A DNA stretch of 64,000 bases from Mycobacterium sp. 852002-51971_SCH5477799-a. GTDB taxonomy: Bacteria; Actinomycetota; Actinomycetes; Mycobacteriales; Mycobacteriaceae. A program made the translations under genes and the position numbers. The notes beneath the pieces were generated by a model, which saw only the letters and a program-made list of their open reading frames with translations, was not told the origin of the DNA and did not search any database. Below are positions 16,211-24,602 of this stretch, in pieces (position 1 is the first letter of the stretch; each line of letters begins with the position of its first letter). The DNA lies in contig NZ_LZIF01000106.1 in assembly GCF_001667145.1 (NCBI RefSeq), forward strand, positions 97,879 through 161,878, in the 5' to 3' direction.

Positions 16211-16601
16211 CCTTGCTTCCTCATCCTTCTTGCGGCCTTTCGGCGCATTTCACCGATCGGTCACTGTCTTGATTGGTCGAACTGCCTGCACGAACCCGAA
16301 TACACGGCTCCTTATCGGGCCGTCCCGGCCCGCATCATCGCCACGCTAAACGCAGGAGTGCCCGTGTAGTCAACCACACGTTATGCCATTCGGTCGCATC
16401 GAGGCACGGGCGCCGACCGTCGAGCGGCCCTCCTACCCAGCGGTTTTCAACCCAAACATGTGTCTAAAAGGCGGTGATTTCACGTGTGCCTCGCGGCGGT
16501 CGCCAGCTGGTGAGAGGCCAAATGTGATGTTGCTGCCATTGTTTCGCGGCCGGTGCGCCCTGATTTATTCGGCGTTTGCCGAATTTTCTTCTGCGCGACG
16601 C
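16211..16601. other. 391-base gap between aftB and fbpA
   Basis: No convincing gene on either strand. It should hold the fbpA promoter, since fbpA is 391 bases from aftB. At the aftB side lies the hairpin at 16567-16584. I could not pick a -10 element with confidence. Confidence 0.5.
16567..16584 (-). terminator. Hairpin after aftB
   Basis: ATTCGGC-GTTT-GCCGAAT, a perfect seven-pair stem starting 18 bases beyond the aftB stop. A T-rich run lies on the plus-strand side (TTTTCTTCT), but on the minus strand, where aftB is read, the tail is not T-rich. Its role as an aftB terminator is therefore plausible, not certain. Confidence 0.45.
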
Positions 16602-18575
16602 TTACTCGCGAGGCGGGGGCGGCGCCTCGTCGGGCACCGGCAGCCCACACCGGGCCAGTTCGTAGCGCGGCACCCGGTCGATCCGGTATTTGGTGAACTG
16701 GAAGGAATTCACCAGGTTGGACAAGAAGCGGTGCGGGGTCATCGGCGCGCGCACCGAGCTGAGCACCGCCTTCGTCTCCGGGCATTGCAGCGCCGAAACC
16801 GCCTCGGCAACCCACTGTTGATCCAGGTAGCCCGGAATACCCGGGGGCAGCTTGACCCAAGGGCCGTCGGCGATCACCCAGTCGGGAAAGAGGTTCTTGT
16901 CGTGCCCGATGCGGCCGTGCTTGAGCCGTTCGGTGTGTTGCGCAAGCGGATTCGCCAAGCCGATCTGATCGATCACCCTGACATCGAGCCCAACATTCAT
17001 GCCGACCATGCCGAGGTTGGTGAAGAACACTGCATGCTGGGGCTTTTGCGCGGACTTGTCGCCCGGCGGCGGCTGGGCCTGCGGCACCAAATCCCACTGG
17101 GTGTAATTGCCCGACGGCAGCAGCAGCGCACCGTCGGGAGTGTTGTTGATGGCGGTCAGGATGGCCGCCATCCGCGGATAGCCCAGGTAGTCCGCCGCGG
17201 TCAGCGGATGCGCGTTACCGGTGGCCTGGGAGTAGAAGCGGCGTTCATCGACGATCCCGGAGTACGTGACGTGAGTGGCGTCATCGCCCATCCCCGGTGA
17301 ATTCGCCGCCCACAGGGCCCATCCGGCCAGTCCCAGCCACAACGCGCCGGCTGCGCCGGCGACCCAGTTACCTGTCTCGCGCGAATAGTCCTGGCCGTCG
17401 GGGACCGCGATCGGGACCACCGCGATCGGAGCCAGCAGACAGAACAGCGGGGCCAGCAGCACCCGGGCGTGCATGAAGTCGCCGCCTTGCCGGATCCAGT
17501 AGAGGGCCTGCACCAGCCCGCTGACCAGTACCCACGCCACCACGGCGGGCGGGCTGTGCACGGCACGGGCGAACCGCCCGTAGTTGGGCGCCAGCGCGGG
17601 ACGCAGGAATGACGGCCGCCGACGGGCGGCGAACAGCAGCAGACCCAGCGGTACGAGTAGCACCAGCGGTATCCACACCGCGTACGGCGCGTCGAAGTTG
17701 AAGAGGTAGATCATGCCCTGGGACCACTTGTCGCCGGCCGCGTCCTTGGCCAGCGCGGTGCCCGGCACCAGCAGCCCGTAATAGCCCATCCGGAAGATTT
17801 CGTAGGCGACGGGCAGGAAACCCCCGGCCACCACGATCAGCGCCCGGCGGCGCCAGGTCCGGGCGGCGACGAGCATCATGATCAGCGCCAGGCCGCCCAT
17901 GAGCGCCAGTTCCGGCCGGATCAGCACACTGAACCCGGCAACGAACGCCAGCAGGCCGGCGAACACCTTGTTATCCGCTCGGTTGCGCACCGGTTGCGCC
18001 CAGCAGACCATCATCCACCACAACAGCCCGAGATAAGCCAGCGCCAATCCGCTCTCCAGGCCGGAGGTGGCGAAGTCCCGCGCCGGCGGCAGCGCGACGT
18101 ACACCAGCGCGCCGGCGGGCAACATGATGGCCTTGCGGCCCCGCAAACTGGGCGCGTACAGCCGCGCGGCGCCCAGCATCACCCACGCCACACCCACCAC
18201 CGAAAGCACCAGCGCGAGCGCGAGCGCGACGTATTCCATGCGCAATGGGCCGCCGATCCAGCTGCCCACATACATCAGGTAGGTCCAGGCGGTGGAGGTG
18301 TTGGCCTCCACGCGCTCACCCTGGTTGAACACCGGTCCGTTGCCCGCGAGCAGATTGCGCACCGTGCGCAGCACGATGAGGCCGTCGTCGGCGATCCACC
18401 GGCGCTGCCAACTCCCCCAGCCGAACAGGATGGCGACCAGCGCGACGCTGATCCACAGGCTGACCCGCACCATCGTGGTGTACGGAAACACCGGCCAGCC
18501 GGGCCGCCTGATCACCGGCCGGGTCCGCATCATGCGCGCTTTGAGAGCCTGCAGTTCGGGGCTAACCGAAGGCAA
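16602..18575 (-). CDS. aftB: Terminal beta-(1->2) arabinofuranosyltransferase AftB
   Basis: A polytopic membrane GT-C glycosyltransferase of up to 657 residues; it adds the final beta-1,2 arabinose residues of arabinogalactan from decaprenylphosphoryl-arabinose, creating the mycolate attachment ends. The N-terminal half has about ten membrane segments; the first periplasmic loop has WIADDGLIVLRTVRN with the acidic pair typical of GT-C active sites. A soluble periplasmic C-terminal domain follows (TYSGIVDERRFY, PQHAVFFTN, ARIGH-type motifs). The TTG at 18575 follows GGAG with six bases spacing and overlaps the end of ubiA by 14 bases. ATG codons at 18533 and at the MVRVSLW position (residue 35) are alternatives nearer the M. 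tuberculosis start. Confidence 0.92.
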   Translation of the reverse strand: MPSVSPELQALKARMMRTRPVIRRPGWPVFPYTTMVRVSLWISVALVAILFGWGSWQRRWIADDGLIVLRTVRNLLAGNGPVFNQGERVEANTSTAWTYLMYVGSWIGGPLRMEYVALALALVLSVVGVAWVMLGAARLYAPSLRGRKAIMLPAGALVYVALPPARDFATSGLESGLALAYLGLLWWMMVCWAQPVRNRADNKVFAGLLAFVAGFSVLIRPELALMGGLALIMMLVAARTWRRRALIVVAGGFLPVAYEIFRMGYYGLLVPGTALAKDAAGDKWSQGMIYLFNFDAPYAVWIPLVLLVPLGLLLFAARRRPSFLRPALAPNYGRFARAVHSPPAVVAWVLVSGLVQALYWIRQGGDFMHARVLLAPLFCLLAPIAVVPIAVPDGQDYSRETGNWVAGAAGALWLGLAGWALWAANSPGMGDDATHVTYSGIVDERRFYSQATGNAHPLTAADYLGYPRMAAILTAINNTPDGALLLPSGNYTQWDLVPQAQPPPGDKSAQKPQHAVFFTNLGMVGMNVGLDVRVIDQIGLANPLAQHTERLKHGRIGHDKNLFPDWVIADGPWVKLPPGIPGYLDQQWVAEAVSALQCPETKAVLSSVRAPMTPHRFLSNLVNSFQFTKYRIDRVPRYELARCGLPVPDEAPPPPRE

Positions 18576-19470
18576 CAGCGGCTCCGACTGTCGCGATCCA
18601 CGCCAGCGCCAACGCCTGCAACACCCGGTCCCGCAGCGCGATGTCTTCGGGTTCGCCGGCCAGCCCGCCGTCCACGTCGACCGCGTAACGCAGGATCGCG
18701 ATGGTGAACGGGACCATGGACACCGCGAACCAGGACCCCGAGTGGTGGTCGCGCTCGAACGCCCACAGGCCGTAGCAGATCACCACCGCGGTGGCCGACA
18801 GCGTCCAGACGAATCGCAGGTACGTGCTGGTATAGCTCTCCAGCGACTTGCGAATCTTGGCGCCGGTGCGCTCGGCGACCTGCAGCTCGGCGTAGCGCTT
18901 GCCGGCCACCATGAACAGCGATCCGAACGCGACGAACAACAAAAACCACTGCGACAACGGGATTTTGGTGGCCGCACCACCGGCGATGGCCCGCAGCAGA
19001 TATGCCGACGACACGATGCAGATGTCAAGCACCGCTTGGTGTTTGAGACCGAAGCAGTACGCCAGCTGCATCCCGAGGTAGACGGCGATCACCAGCGCCA
19101 GGTTCGGGGTCACCAGCCACGAGATGGCCAGCGAGGCCACACCCAGTACCACCGCGAGCATGTAGGCCAGCCACTCGGGCACCACGCCGGCGGCGATCGG
19201 GCGGAACCTCTTGGTCGGGTGCTCGCGGTCGGCGTCGATGTCGCGCACGTCGTTGACCAGGTAGATCGACGACGCCGCCAGGCTGAACACCACGAACGCC
19301 ACGCCCGCCTTGGTCAGTACGTCGGCGTAGTCGTAGCGGACCGGGCCGCCCAGCGCGGCCAGCGGCGCGGCCAACACGATGACGTTCTTCACCCATTGCC
19401 GGGGGCGCATCGCCTTGATCACCCCGGTGACCAGATTGCCCGGCGGTCGGGTCACGACGTCCTCACTCAT
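18562..19470 (-). CDS. ubiA: Decaprenylphosphoryl-5-phosphoribose synthase UbiA
   Basis: A 302-residue UbiA-superfamily membrane prenyltransferase, the same length as Rv3806c. It transfers 5-phosphoribose from PRPP to decaprenyl phosphate, the first committed step to the arabinose donor. Motifs: NDVRDIDADREHPTKR (first Asp-rich loop) and a second acidic region around DICIVSSAYLLR. Eight to nine membrane helices are visible. The start is the ATG of MSEDVVTRPPG, overlapping the stop of the upstream PAP2 gene as ATGA; the frame continues upstream but inside that gene. Changes in this gene give ethambutol resistance in M. tuberculosis. Confidence 0.95.
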   Translation of the reverse strand: MSEDVVTRPPGNLVTGVIKAMRPRQWVKNVIVLAAPLAALGGPVRYDYADVLTKAGVAFVVFSLAASSIYLVNDVRDIDADREHPTKRFRPIAAGVVPEWLAYMLAVVLGVASLAISWLVTPNLALVIAVYLGMQLAYCFGLKHQAVLDICIVSSAYLLRAIAGGAATKIPLSQWFLLFVAFGSLFMVAGKRYAELQVAERTGAKIRKSLESYTSTYLRFVWTLSATAVVICYGLWAFERDHHSGSWFAVSMVPFTIAILRYAVDVDGGLAGEPEDIALRDRVLQALALAWIATVGAAVAFG

Positions 19471-20009
19471 TCGGCTCCACCTCTTGCGACCTCTCCGGCG
19501 CGGCGCGCGATCGCCGCGACGACGGCACCCAGGGCGATGCCGAACGCCACGTCGCTGGGGTAGTGCACTCCCAGCAGCATCCGTGACAGCGCCATCGGCG
19601 GCACCAGGACCGCGGGCAGCGGCAGACCGGTGGTCCGGCCCAGCAGAATCGCGGCGGCGGTGGTCGAAGTGGCGTGTGCCGACGGGAAACTCAGTTGACT
19701 CGGAGTACCGACGTTCACCACGACCGCGGGATCGTGCGGCCGCTTGCGGCGCACGATTCGCTTGACGATGACGGCGGCGGCGTGCGCGGCGAACGCCCCT
19801 GCCCCGGCCACCAGCCAGTCCCACCGCCGTTTGGGTGAAAGCAGGGCTCCGAGCGCGGCGACGCCCACCCAGCCCAAGCTGTGCTCACCGAAGTAAGACA
19901 GCGCGCGCGCCACGGGTAGCACCCCGGGGCGATCGCTCAATGCGGCCTGGACGGCGACGAGCGCGGCCACTTCGCCGCGCGGCGCCTCTGCGGCGGCGGC
20001 CTCATGCAT
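19467..20009 (-). CDS. PAP2-family lipid phosphatase (Rv3807c orthologue)
   Basis: A 180-residue membrane phosphatase with the complete PAP2 signature: KRIVRRKRP, SFPSAHAT and SRMLLGVHYPSD. Between ubiA and glfT2 its likely substrate is decaprenylphosphoryl-5-phosphoribose, yielding decaprenylphosphoryl-ribose for DprE1/DprE2; that role is inferred from position and has been proposed for Rv3807c. The ATG at 20009 sits in ATGCATGA, overlapping the end of glfT2 by eight bases. It ends in ATGA overlapping ubiA. The protein looks slightly longer at the N-terminus (MHEAAAAEAPRGE) than the M. tuberculosis one. Confidence 0.9.
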   Translation of the reverse strand: MHEAAAAEAPRGEVAALVAVQAALSDRPGVLPVARALSYFGEHSLGWVGVAALGALLSPKRRWDWLVAGAGAFAAHAAAVIVKRIVRRKRPHDPAVVVNVGTPSQLSFPSAHATSTTAAAILLGRTTGLPLPAVLVPPMALSRMLLGVHYPSDVAFGIALGAVVAAIARRAGEVARGGAE

Positions 20010-21912
20010 GTTCTGCAGCCGGCTGGGGGCACCGCCCGCTTGCGGGGAGCAACGCCGTCTCCCACTTCTGCTTGCTGGACAACACCGGCAGCGCGCCGCG
20101 GTACACCCGGCGCATCTCGTCGAACCGGCTGAGCAGCTTGCGCTGACGGCGCAGCGATGCAAACAACAGCGACAACATCTTTCGCCTGTCCCGCTGGCGG
20201 TAGACCACGCCGCAACCGTCGGCCGTGGTGACCGTCACGCCGTCGACCGTGCACAGCCGGAACCAGCGCGCATCCTGGGTCGGCACGTTGAACTCGGGCC
20301 GCGTGTGGGATTCCGGGTCGGCCTTGGTCATGTTGTGCAGGATTCCGCGGGCCAGCCGGTAGCCGATCGACACCGGGTTCACCGGCGGCCTCATCGCCTT
20401 GGTCTTGTGCTGGGGCGAAGCGAGTTCGCTGGCCGCCGGCAGCACGACGGCGTCCGGGTATTCCTTGCGCAGGCGATGCACCTCGGGCAGCGCGGATTCC
20501 AGGATCGAGAAGATGTGTTCGGGTCCCGCGAGGAAGTCGTCGATGGCCCGGTTCTGGATTGCGACCGTCGAATACTCAAGGCAGGCAAGGTGTTTCAGTG
20601 TCGCCTTGAGGTGGCTGCGAACCAGGCCGGTGATGTCGCCGTCCCAGTGCAATGCCGCCACCACCAGCCGGTTGCGCAAGTGGAAGTAGGCCTGCCAGTC
20701 GATGGCGTCGTCCTTGTCGCTCCAGGCCATGTGCCAGATCGCGGCGCCGGGCAGCGTGACGGTCGGGTAACCGCGCTCGCCGGCGCGCAGCCCGTACTCG
20801 GCGTCGTCCCATTTGATGAACAACGGCAGCGGTTGGCCCAGTTCCTCGGCGACCTGGCGCGGGATCATGCACGTCCACCAGCCGTTGAAATCGACGTCGA
20901 TGCGACGGTGCAGCAGTGCGCTGCGATCGTTCTTGTCGTTCAACGGGAATCTGGCGAAGTCGTGGTCGTACTCGGCGTGCGGCGCGGCGGTCCACATGAA
21001 GTTCGCCTGGTTGACGACCTCACCCATGATGTGCAGGTGCGACGGCTCCTGCAGGTTCAGCATCTGCCCGCCGATCAGTGTCGGCGTCTTGGCGAAACGG
21101 TTGAGCGCCAGGACCCGCAGGATCGTGTCCGGCTCGATGCGGATGTCGTCGTCCATGAACAGAATCTGTTGGCAGTCCGTGTTTTTCAGGGCCTCGTACA
21201 TCACCCGGCTGTAGCCCCCGGAGCCGCCGAGGTTGGGCTGATTGTGGATGGACAGCCGGCTGCCCAGGCCCGCGGCCGCCGCCGCGAAGTCCGGATGGTC
21301 GCGCACCTTGCGCACACCTTGGTCCGGGACGATCACCGCACCAATCACCTCGTCCACCAACGGATCCGCGGTGAGGTCGGCCAGTGCGTTGACGCAGTCG
21401 GCGGGGCGGTTGAACGTGGGGATGCCGACGGCGATGTTGGCCGTGCCCGGAGCGGGCTCGGTGGCATACCAGCCGCCGCTGATCAGGTTGACCTCAGTGT
21501 CGGTGGTGATGTCGAACCAGATCCAGCCACCGTCCTCGAAAGGCTTGAGCGCCACCTCGATTTCGACGGTGGCCGGCTGGTCGTCGGTACCGACGAATTG
21601 GCGCCCCTCCACGGAGATGCGCACCCCGGTGGCCTTGGTCCGGTAGACGTCGACGCGGCCGGTTCCGGTCAGCTCGACCCGCAGCACCACCGACTGACAG
21701 ATGGACCACCGTCGCCAGTAGCTGGCCGGGAACGCGTTGAAGTACGTGGCGAACGACACTTCGGACTCTTTGCCGATCTCCAGCGAGGTGCGGCTGGTGG
21801 CGTGGGCGCGCCGGGCGTTGGTCGTCGACTCCTCGAGATACAGCTTGCGCACGTCGAGCGGCTCGCCGGGACGCGGCAGGATGATCCGGGACAGCAGGCT
21901 CACGGCAGTCAC
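20002..21912 (-). CDS. glfT2: Galactofuranosyltransferase GlfT2
   Basis: A 636-residue bifunctional polymerase that extends galactan with alternating beta-1,5 and beta-1,6 galactofuranose from UDP-Galf on the inner face of the membrane. An N-terminal beta-sandwich domain (about 1-170) precedes a GT-A domain: VGIPTFNRPADCV, then the metal-binding ILFMDDDIRIEP. The WWTCMIP stretch and the catalytic-base region KWDDAEYGLRAGERG follow, then the metal-binding His in AIWHMAWSDKDD. The C-terminal helical domain makes the tetramer. It starts with a GTG whose bases overlap the glf stop as GTGA. Confidence 0.96.
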   Translation of the reverse strand: MTAVSLLSRIILPRPGEPLDVRKLYLEESTTNARRAHATSRTSLEIGKESEVSFATYFNAFPASYWRRWSICQSVVLRVELTGTGRVDVYRTKATGVRISVEGRQFVGTDDQPATVEIEVALKPFEDGGWIWFDITTDTEVNLISGGWYATEPAPGTANIAVGIPTFNRPADCVNALADLTADPLVDEVIGAVIVPDQGVRKVRDHPDFAAAAAGLGSRLSIHNQPNLGGSGGYSRVMYEALKNTDCQQILFMDDDIRIEPDTILRVLALNRFAKTPTLIGGQMLNLQEPSHLHIMGEVVNQANFMWTAAPHAEYDHDFARFPLNDKNDRSALLHRRIDVDFNGWWTCMIPRQVAEELGQPLPLFIKWDDAEYGLRAGERGYPTVTLPGAAIWHMAWSDKDDAIDWQAYFHLRNRLVVAALHWDGDITGLVRSHLKATLKHLACLEYSTVAIQNRAIDDFLAGPEHIFSILESALPEVHRLRKEYPDAVVLPAASELASPQHKTKAMRPPVNPVSIGYRLARGILHNMTKADPESHTRPEFNVPTQDARWFRLCTVDGVTVTTADGCGVVYRQRDRRKMLSLLFASLRRQRKLLSRFDEMRRVYRGALPVLSSKQKWETALLPASGRCPQPAAEHA

Positions 21913-23120
21913 TTGCGCGCGTCTTCCTCTTTGTTCTGGGCTTCGATCAGGGCTGCGCCGTCCCGCAGGTGCGGCGCCAGGACGTTGTCGTACATGTTCA
22001 GGGCGCTGGCGATGGCCATGTGCATATCCAGGTATTGGTAGGTGCCCAGCCGGCCGCCGAACAGTACCTTCGACGACGCGGTCTCGGACTTCGCCCGGGC
22101 TCGATAGGCGGCCAACAGGGCGCGGTCGGACTCGGTGTTGATCGGATAGTAGGGCTCGTCATCGTCCTCGGCGAAGCGCGAATACTCCCGCATGATCACG
22201 GTCTTGTCGGCGGGATAGTCGCGCTCGGTGTGGAAGTGACGGAACTCGTGGATACGGGTGTACGGCACGTCGGGGTCGTTGTAGTTCATCACCGGCGTGC
22301 CCTGGAAATCCCCGATGGGCAGCACTTCCACCTCGAAGTCGAGCGTGCGCCAGCCCAGTCGGCCCTCGGCGTAGTCGAAGTAACGGTCCAGCGGCCCGGT
22401 GTAGACGACCGGCGCGTCGGGGCTGTCCGCGCGCAGTTGGTCGCGCACGTCGAACCAGTCCGTGTCCAGCCTGACCTCGATGCGCTCGTCGGCGGCCATG
22501 TTGCGCAGCCACGCGGTGTAGCCGTCGACGGGCAGGCCCTCGTAGGTGTCGGAAAAGTAGCGGTTGTCGAAGGTGTAGCGCACCGGCAGCCGGGTGATGT
22601 TCGCGGCGGGCAGCTCCTTGGGATCGGTCTGCCACTGCTTGGCCGTGTACCCCTTGACGAACGCCTCGTAGAGCGGTCGGCCGATCAGCGAGATCGCCTT
22701 CTCCTCGAGGTTTTGCGCGTCGGCAGTGTCGATCTCGGCGGCCTGCTCGGCGATGAGCTCGCGGGCTTCGTCCGGGGTGAAGTACTTACCGAAGAACTGC
22801 GACACCAGGCCCAGCCCCATCGGGAACTGGTAGGCCTGCCCGTTGTGCATTGCGAACACCCGGTGGCGATAGTCGGTGAAGTCGGTGAACTGCCGCACAT
22901 AGTCCCAGACCCGCTTGTTGGAGGTGTGGAACAGGTGCGCACCGTACTTGTGCACCTCGATGCCGGTGGCGGGCTCGGCTTCTGAATAGGCGTTGCCACC
23001 GATGTGTGGTCGGCGGTCCACGACGAGGACGCGCTTCCCGAGCTGGGTAGCCACGCGCTCGGCAATGGTCAGTCCGAAGAATCCAGAGCCGACGACGAAA
23101 AGATCGAAACGAGCGGTCAT
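21909..23120 (-). CDS. glf: UDP-galactopyranose mutase Glf
   Basis: A 403-residue FAD enzyme that converts UDP-galactopyranose to UDP-galactofuranose, the GlfT1/GlfT2 donor. The N-terminal Rossmann motif VVGSGFFGLTIAERVA binds FAD. The conserved GGNAYSE, NRYFSDTYEGLP and TGPLDRYFDYAEGRLGWRT regions with the UDP-binding arginines (VMNYNDPDVPYTRIHE, LFGGRLGTYQYLDMH) are present. It is the first gene of the glf-glfT2-PAP2-ubiA-aftB series, all joined by overlaps, so the promoter should be in 23121-23375. Confidence 0.96.
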   Translation of the reverse strand: MTARFDLFVVGSGFFGLTIAERVATQLGKRVLVVDRRPHIGGNAYSEAEPATGIEVHKYGAHLFHTSNKRVWDYVRQFTDFTDYRHRVFAMHNGQAYQFPMGLGLVSQFFGKYFTPDEARELIAEQAAEIDTADAQNLEEKAISLIGRPLYEAFVKGYTAKQWQTDPKELPAANITRLPVRYTFDNRYFSDTYEGLPVDGYTAWLRNMAADERIEVRLDTDWFDVRDQLRADSPDAPVVYTGPLDRYFDYAEGRLGWRTLDFEVEVLPIGDFQGTPVMNYNDPDVPYTRIHEFRHFHTERDYPADKTVIMREYSRFAEDDDEPYYPINTESDRALLAAYRARAKSETASSKVLFGGRLGTYQYLDMHMAIASALNMYDNVLAPHLRDGAALIEAQNKEEDARK

Positions 23121-23375
23121 CGGTTGCTTAGGGTATCCGACCGCGTGGCCCTAACCCATTTGGCGAGGCCATGCGGCGGCGTTGGCTCCGTGAAGACGGC
23201 CGTTGCGGCGCCCGAGTTCTGCCATCACAGTCGGGGTCGCAATTGCCTCACGATTCAATATCACCACTCTAGTAACAGCTTCACCACTCGTACCATCGAC
23301 TTTGTGTGATTCCCGCCAGATATAGGAGCGGTGGGACGCGCCGACACAACACATAGTCAGATTGAGGAGACTTCC
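23121..23375. promoter_or_regulatory. Divergent promoter region between glf and erp
   Basis: A 255-base gap between divergently transcribed genes, AT-richer than its surroundings around 23245-23310. It must hold the promoters of the glf operon and of erp. The erp start is preceded by GAGGAGA. I could not assign -35/-10 elements with confidence. Confidence 0.5.
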
Positions 23376-24476
23376 GTGCCGAACCGACGCCGACGCAAGC
23401 TCTCGACAGCCATGAGCGCGGTTGCCGCCCTGGCAGTGGCGAGTCCTTGCGCGTACTTCCTTGTTTACGAATCAACCGCCAGTAAGGCGCCAGAGCATCA
23501 CGAGTTCAAGCAGGCCGCGGTGATGAGCGATCTGCCCGGTGAGCTGATGGGCGCGCTGTCGCAGGGCTTGTCGCAATTCGGGATCAACATGCCCCCTATA
23601 CCCGCGTTGAATGGGGGTGCTGCCGGCACGCCTGGTCTCGCCAGCCCCAGCCTGGGCGCCCCAGGCCTCGGGACCCCCGGTCTGGGGACGACTGGCCTGA
23701 CCAATCCGGCCGCGACCAGCCCTGGCTTGACCAGCCCTGGCTTGACCAGCCCTGGCTTGACCAGTCCCGGCTTGACCAGCCCTGGCTTGACCAGCCCCGG
23801 TTTGGCGAGCCCTGGCCTGACGAGCCCCGGTACGGCGCCCATGACGCCCGGGCTCACCGCGCCCGGCGCGTTGCCGACCACCCCCGGCGGTGGCGTCGCG
23901 ACCCCGGGCGCGGGACTCAACCCTGCGCTGTCCAATCCCGGGCTGACCAGCCCGGCCGGGGTCACGCCGGGCCTGGGTGGCCCGACTTTGTCGCCGAGCG
24001 AGGTGCCGATCGACTCCGGGGCCGGACTGGACCCGGGCGCCGGTGGCACGTACCCGATCCTGGGCGACCCGTCCACCTTCGGTAACGCTTCGCCGATTGG
24101 CGGCGGCGGTACCGGTCTGGGCGCCGGCTCGGGCACCGGTGGCGGTGCCAGTGGCGGCCTGGTCAACGATGTGATGCAGGCTGCCAACCAGTTGGGCGCC
24201 GGCCAGGCGATCGACCTGCTCAAGGGCCTGGTCATGCCGGCCATCACCCAGGGCATGCATGGCGGCGCCGGTGCCGCGAGTGCCCTGCCGGGTGCCGCGG
24301 GCGCCCTTCCGGGTGCCGCGGGTGCCCTGCCGGGCGCCGCGGGTGCCCTGCCGGGTGTGGCGGGTGCGCTGCCGGGTGCCGCGGGTGCCCTGCCGGGCGC
24401 CGCGGGTGCCCTGCCGGGTGTGGCGGGTGCGCTGCCGGCGGCCGCCGGTGCGGTACCGGCACTTCCCCCCGTGTAG
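23376..24476 (+). CDS. erp: Exported repetitive protein Erp (PirG), repeat-expanded
   Basis: A 366-residue surface protein needed for virulence and envelope integrity in M. tuberculosis and M. marinum. The GTG at 23376 (GAGGAGA six bases upstream) starts VPNRRRRKLSTAMSAVAAL, an export signal nearly identical to Rv3810. The N-terminal domain (EHHEFKQAAVMSDLPGELM) and the LVNDVMQAANQLGAGQAIDLLKG region are conserved. Two repeat tracts differ from M. tuberculosis: seven PGL(T/A)S units at residues 114-152, and a C-terminal tail made of about eight GALPGAA/V heptads (residues 300-355) replacing the usual Pro/Ala tail. The protein is about 80 residues longer than the 284-residue H37Rv form. Confidence 0.95.
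   Translation: MPNRRRRKLSTAMSAVAALAVASPCAYFLVYESTASKAPEHHEFKQAAVMSDLPGELMGALSQGLSQFGINMPPIPALNGGAAGTPGLASPSLGAPGLGTPGLGTTGLTNPAATSPGLTSPGLTSPGLTSPGLTSPGLTSPGLASPGLTSPGTAPMTPGLTAPGALPTTPGGGVATPGAGLNPALSNPGLTSPAGVTPGLGGPTLSPSEVPIDSGAGLDPGAGGTYPILGDPSTFGNASPIGGGGTGLGAGSGTGGGASGGLVNDVMQAANQLGAGQAIDLLKGLVMPAITQGMHGGAGAASALPGAAGALPGAAGALPGAAGALPGVAGALPGAAGALPGAAGALPGVAGALPAAAGAVPALPPV
23715..23832 (+). repeat. 15-base tandem repeats in erp (PGLTS tract)
   Basis: Seven to eight copies of a 15-base unit, ACCAGCCCTGGCTTG and close variants, coding Thr-Ser-Pro-Gly-Leu. The first three copies are identical; later ones vary mainly at third positions. This is the species-variable central region of Erp. 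Confidence 0.9.
24311..24436 (+). repeat. 63-base perfect duplication in the erp 3' end
   Basis: Bases 24311-24373 and 24374-24436 are identical. Each is itself three 21-base units coding the heptad GALPGAA or GALPGVA. Looser copies of the 21-base unit flank it. Such exact duplication of 63 bases points to recent expansion by slippage or recombination. Confidence 0.9.
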
Positions 24477-24496
24477 TCCAGTCAAACTCTCCACAA

Positions 24497-24526
24497 GACG
24501 GCACCGCAGGTATCTGCGGTGCCGTC
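24497..24526 (+). terminator. Strong hairpin terminator after erp
   Basis: GACGGCACCGCAG and CTGCGGTGCCGTC form a perfect 13-pair stem around a GTAT loop, 20 bases after the erp stop. No T-run follows. It insulates erp from the amidase gene at 24603. Confidence 0.8.
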
Positions 24527-24602
24527 GATTATGTGGAGATTCGCCAGCCCGCGACCCGTGTCGTCCCACAAATAACATCAGAAACACACGTAACATCGCC
24601 TG

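Noticed and set aside
19467..20162. Longer start for the PAP2 gene
   Set aside because: The upstream codons overlap glfT2 and are Cys/Arg-rich nonsense; the ATG in ATGCATGA fits the coupling pattern of the operon.
23715..24436. CRISPR array
   Set aside because: The repeats are in frame inside erp, have no unique spacers and code for known Erp motifs.
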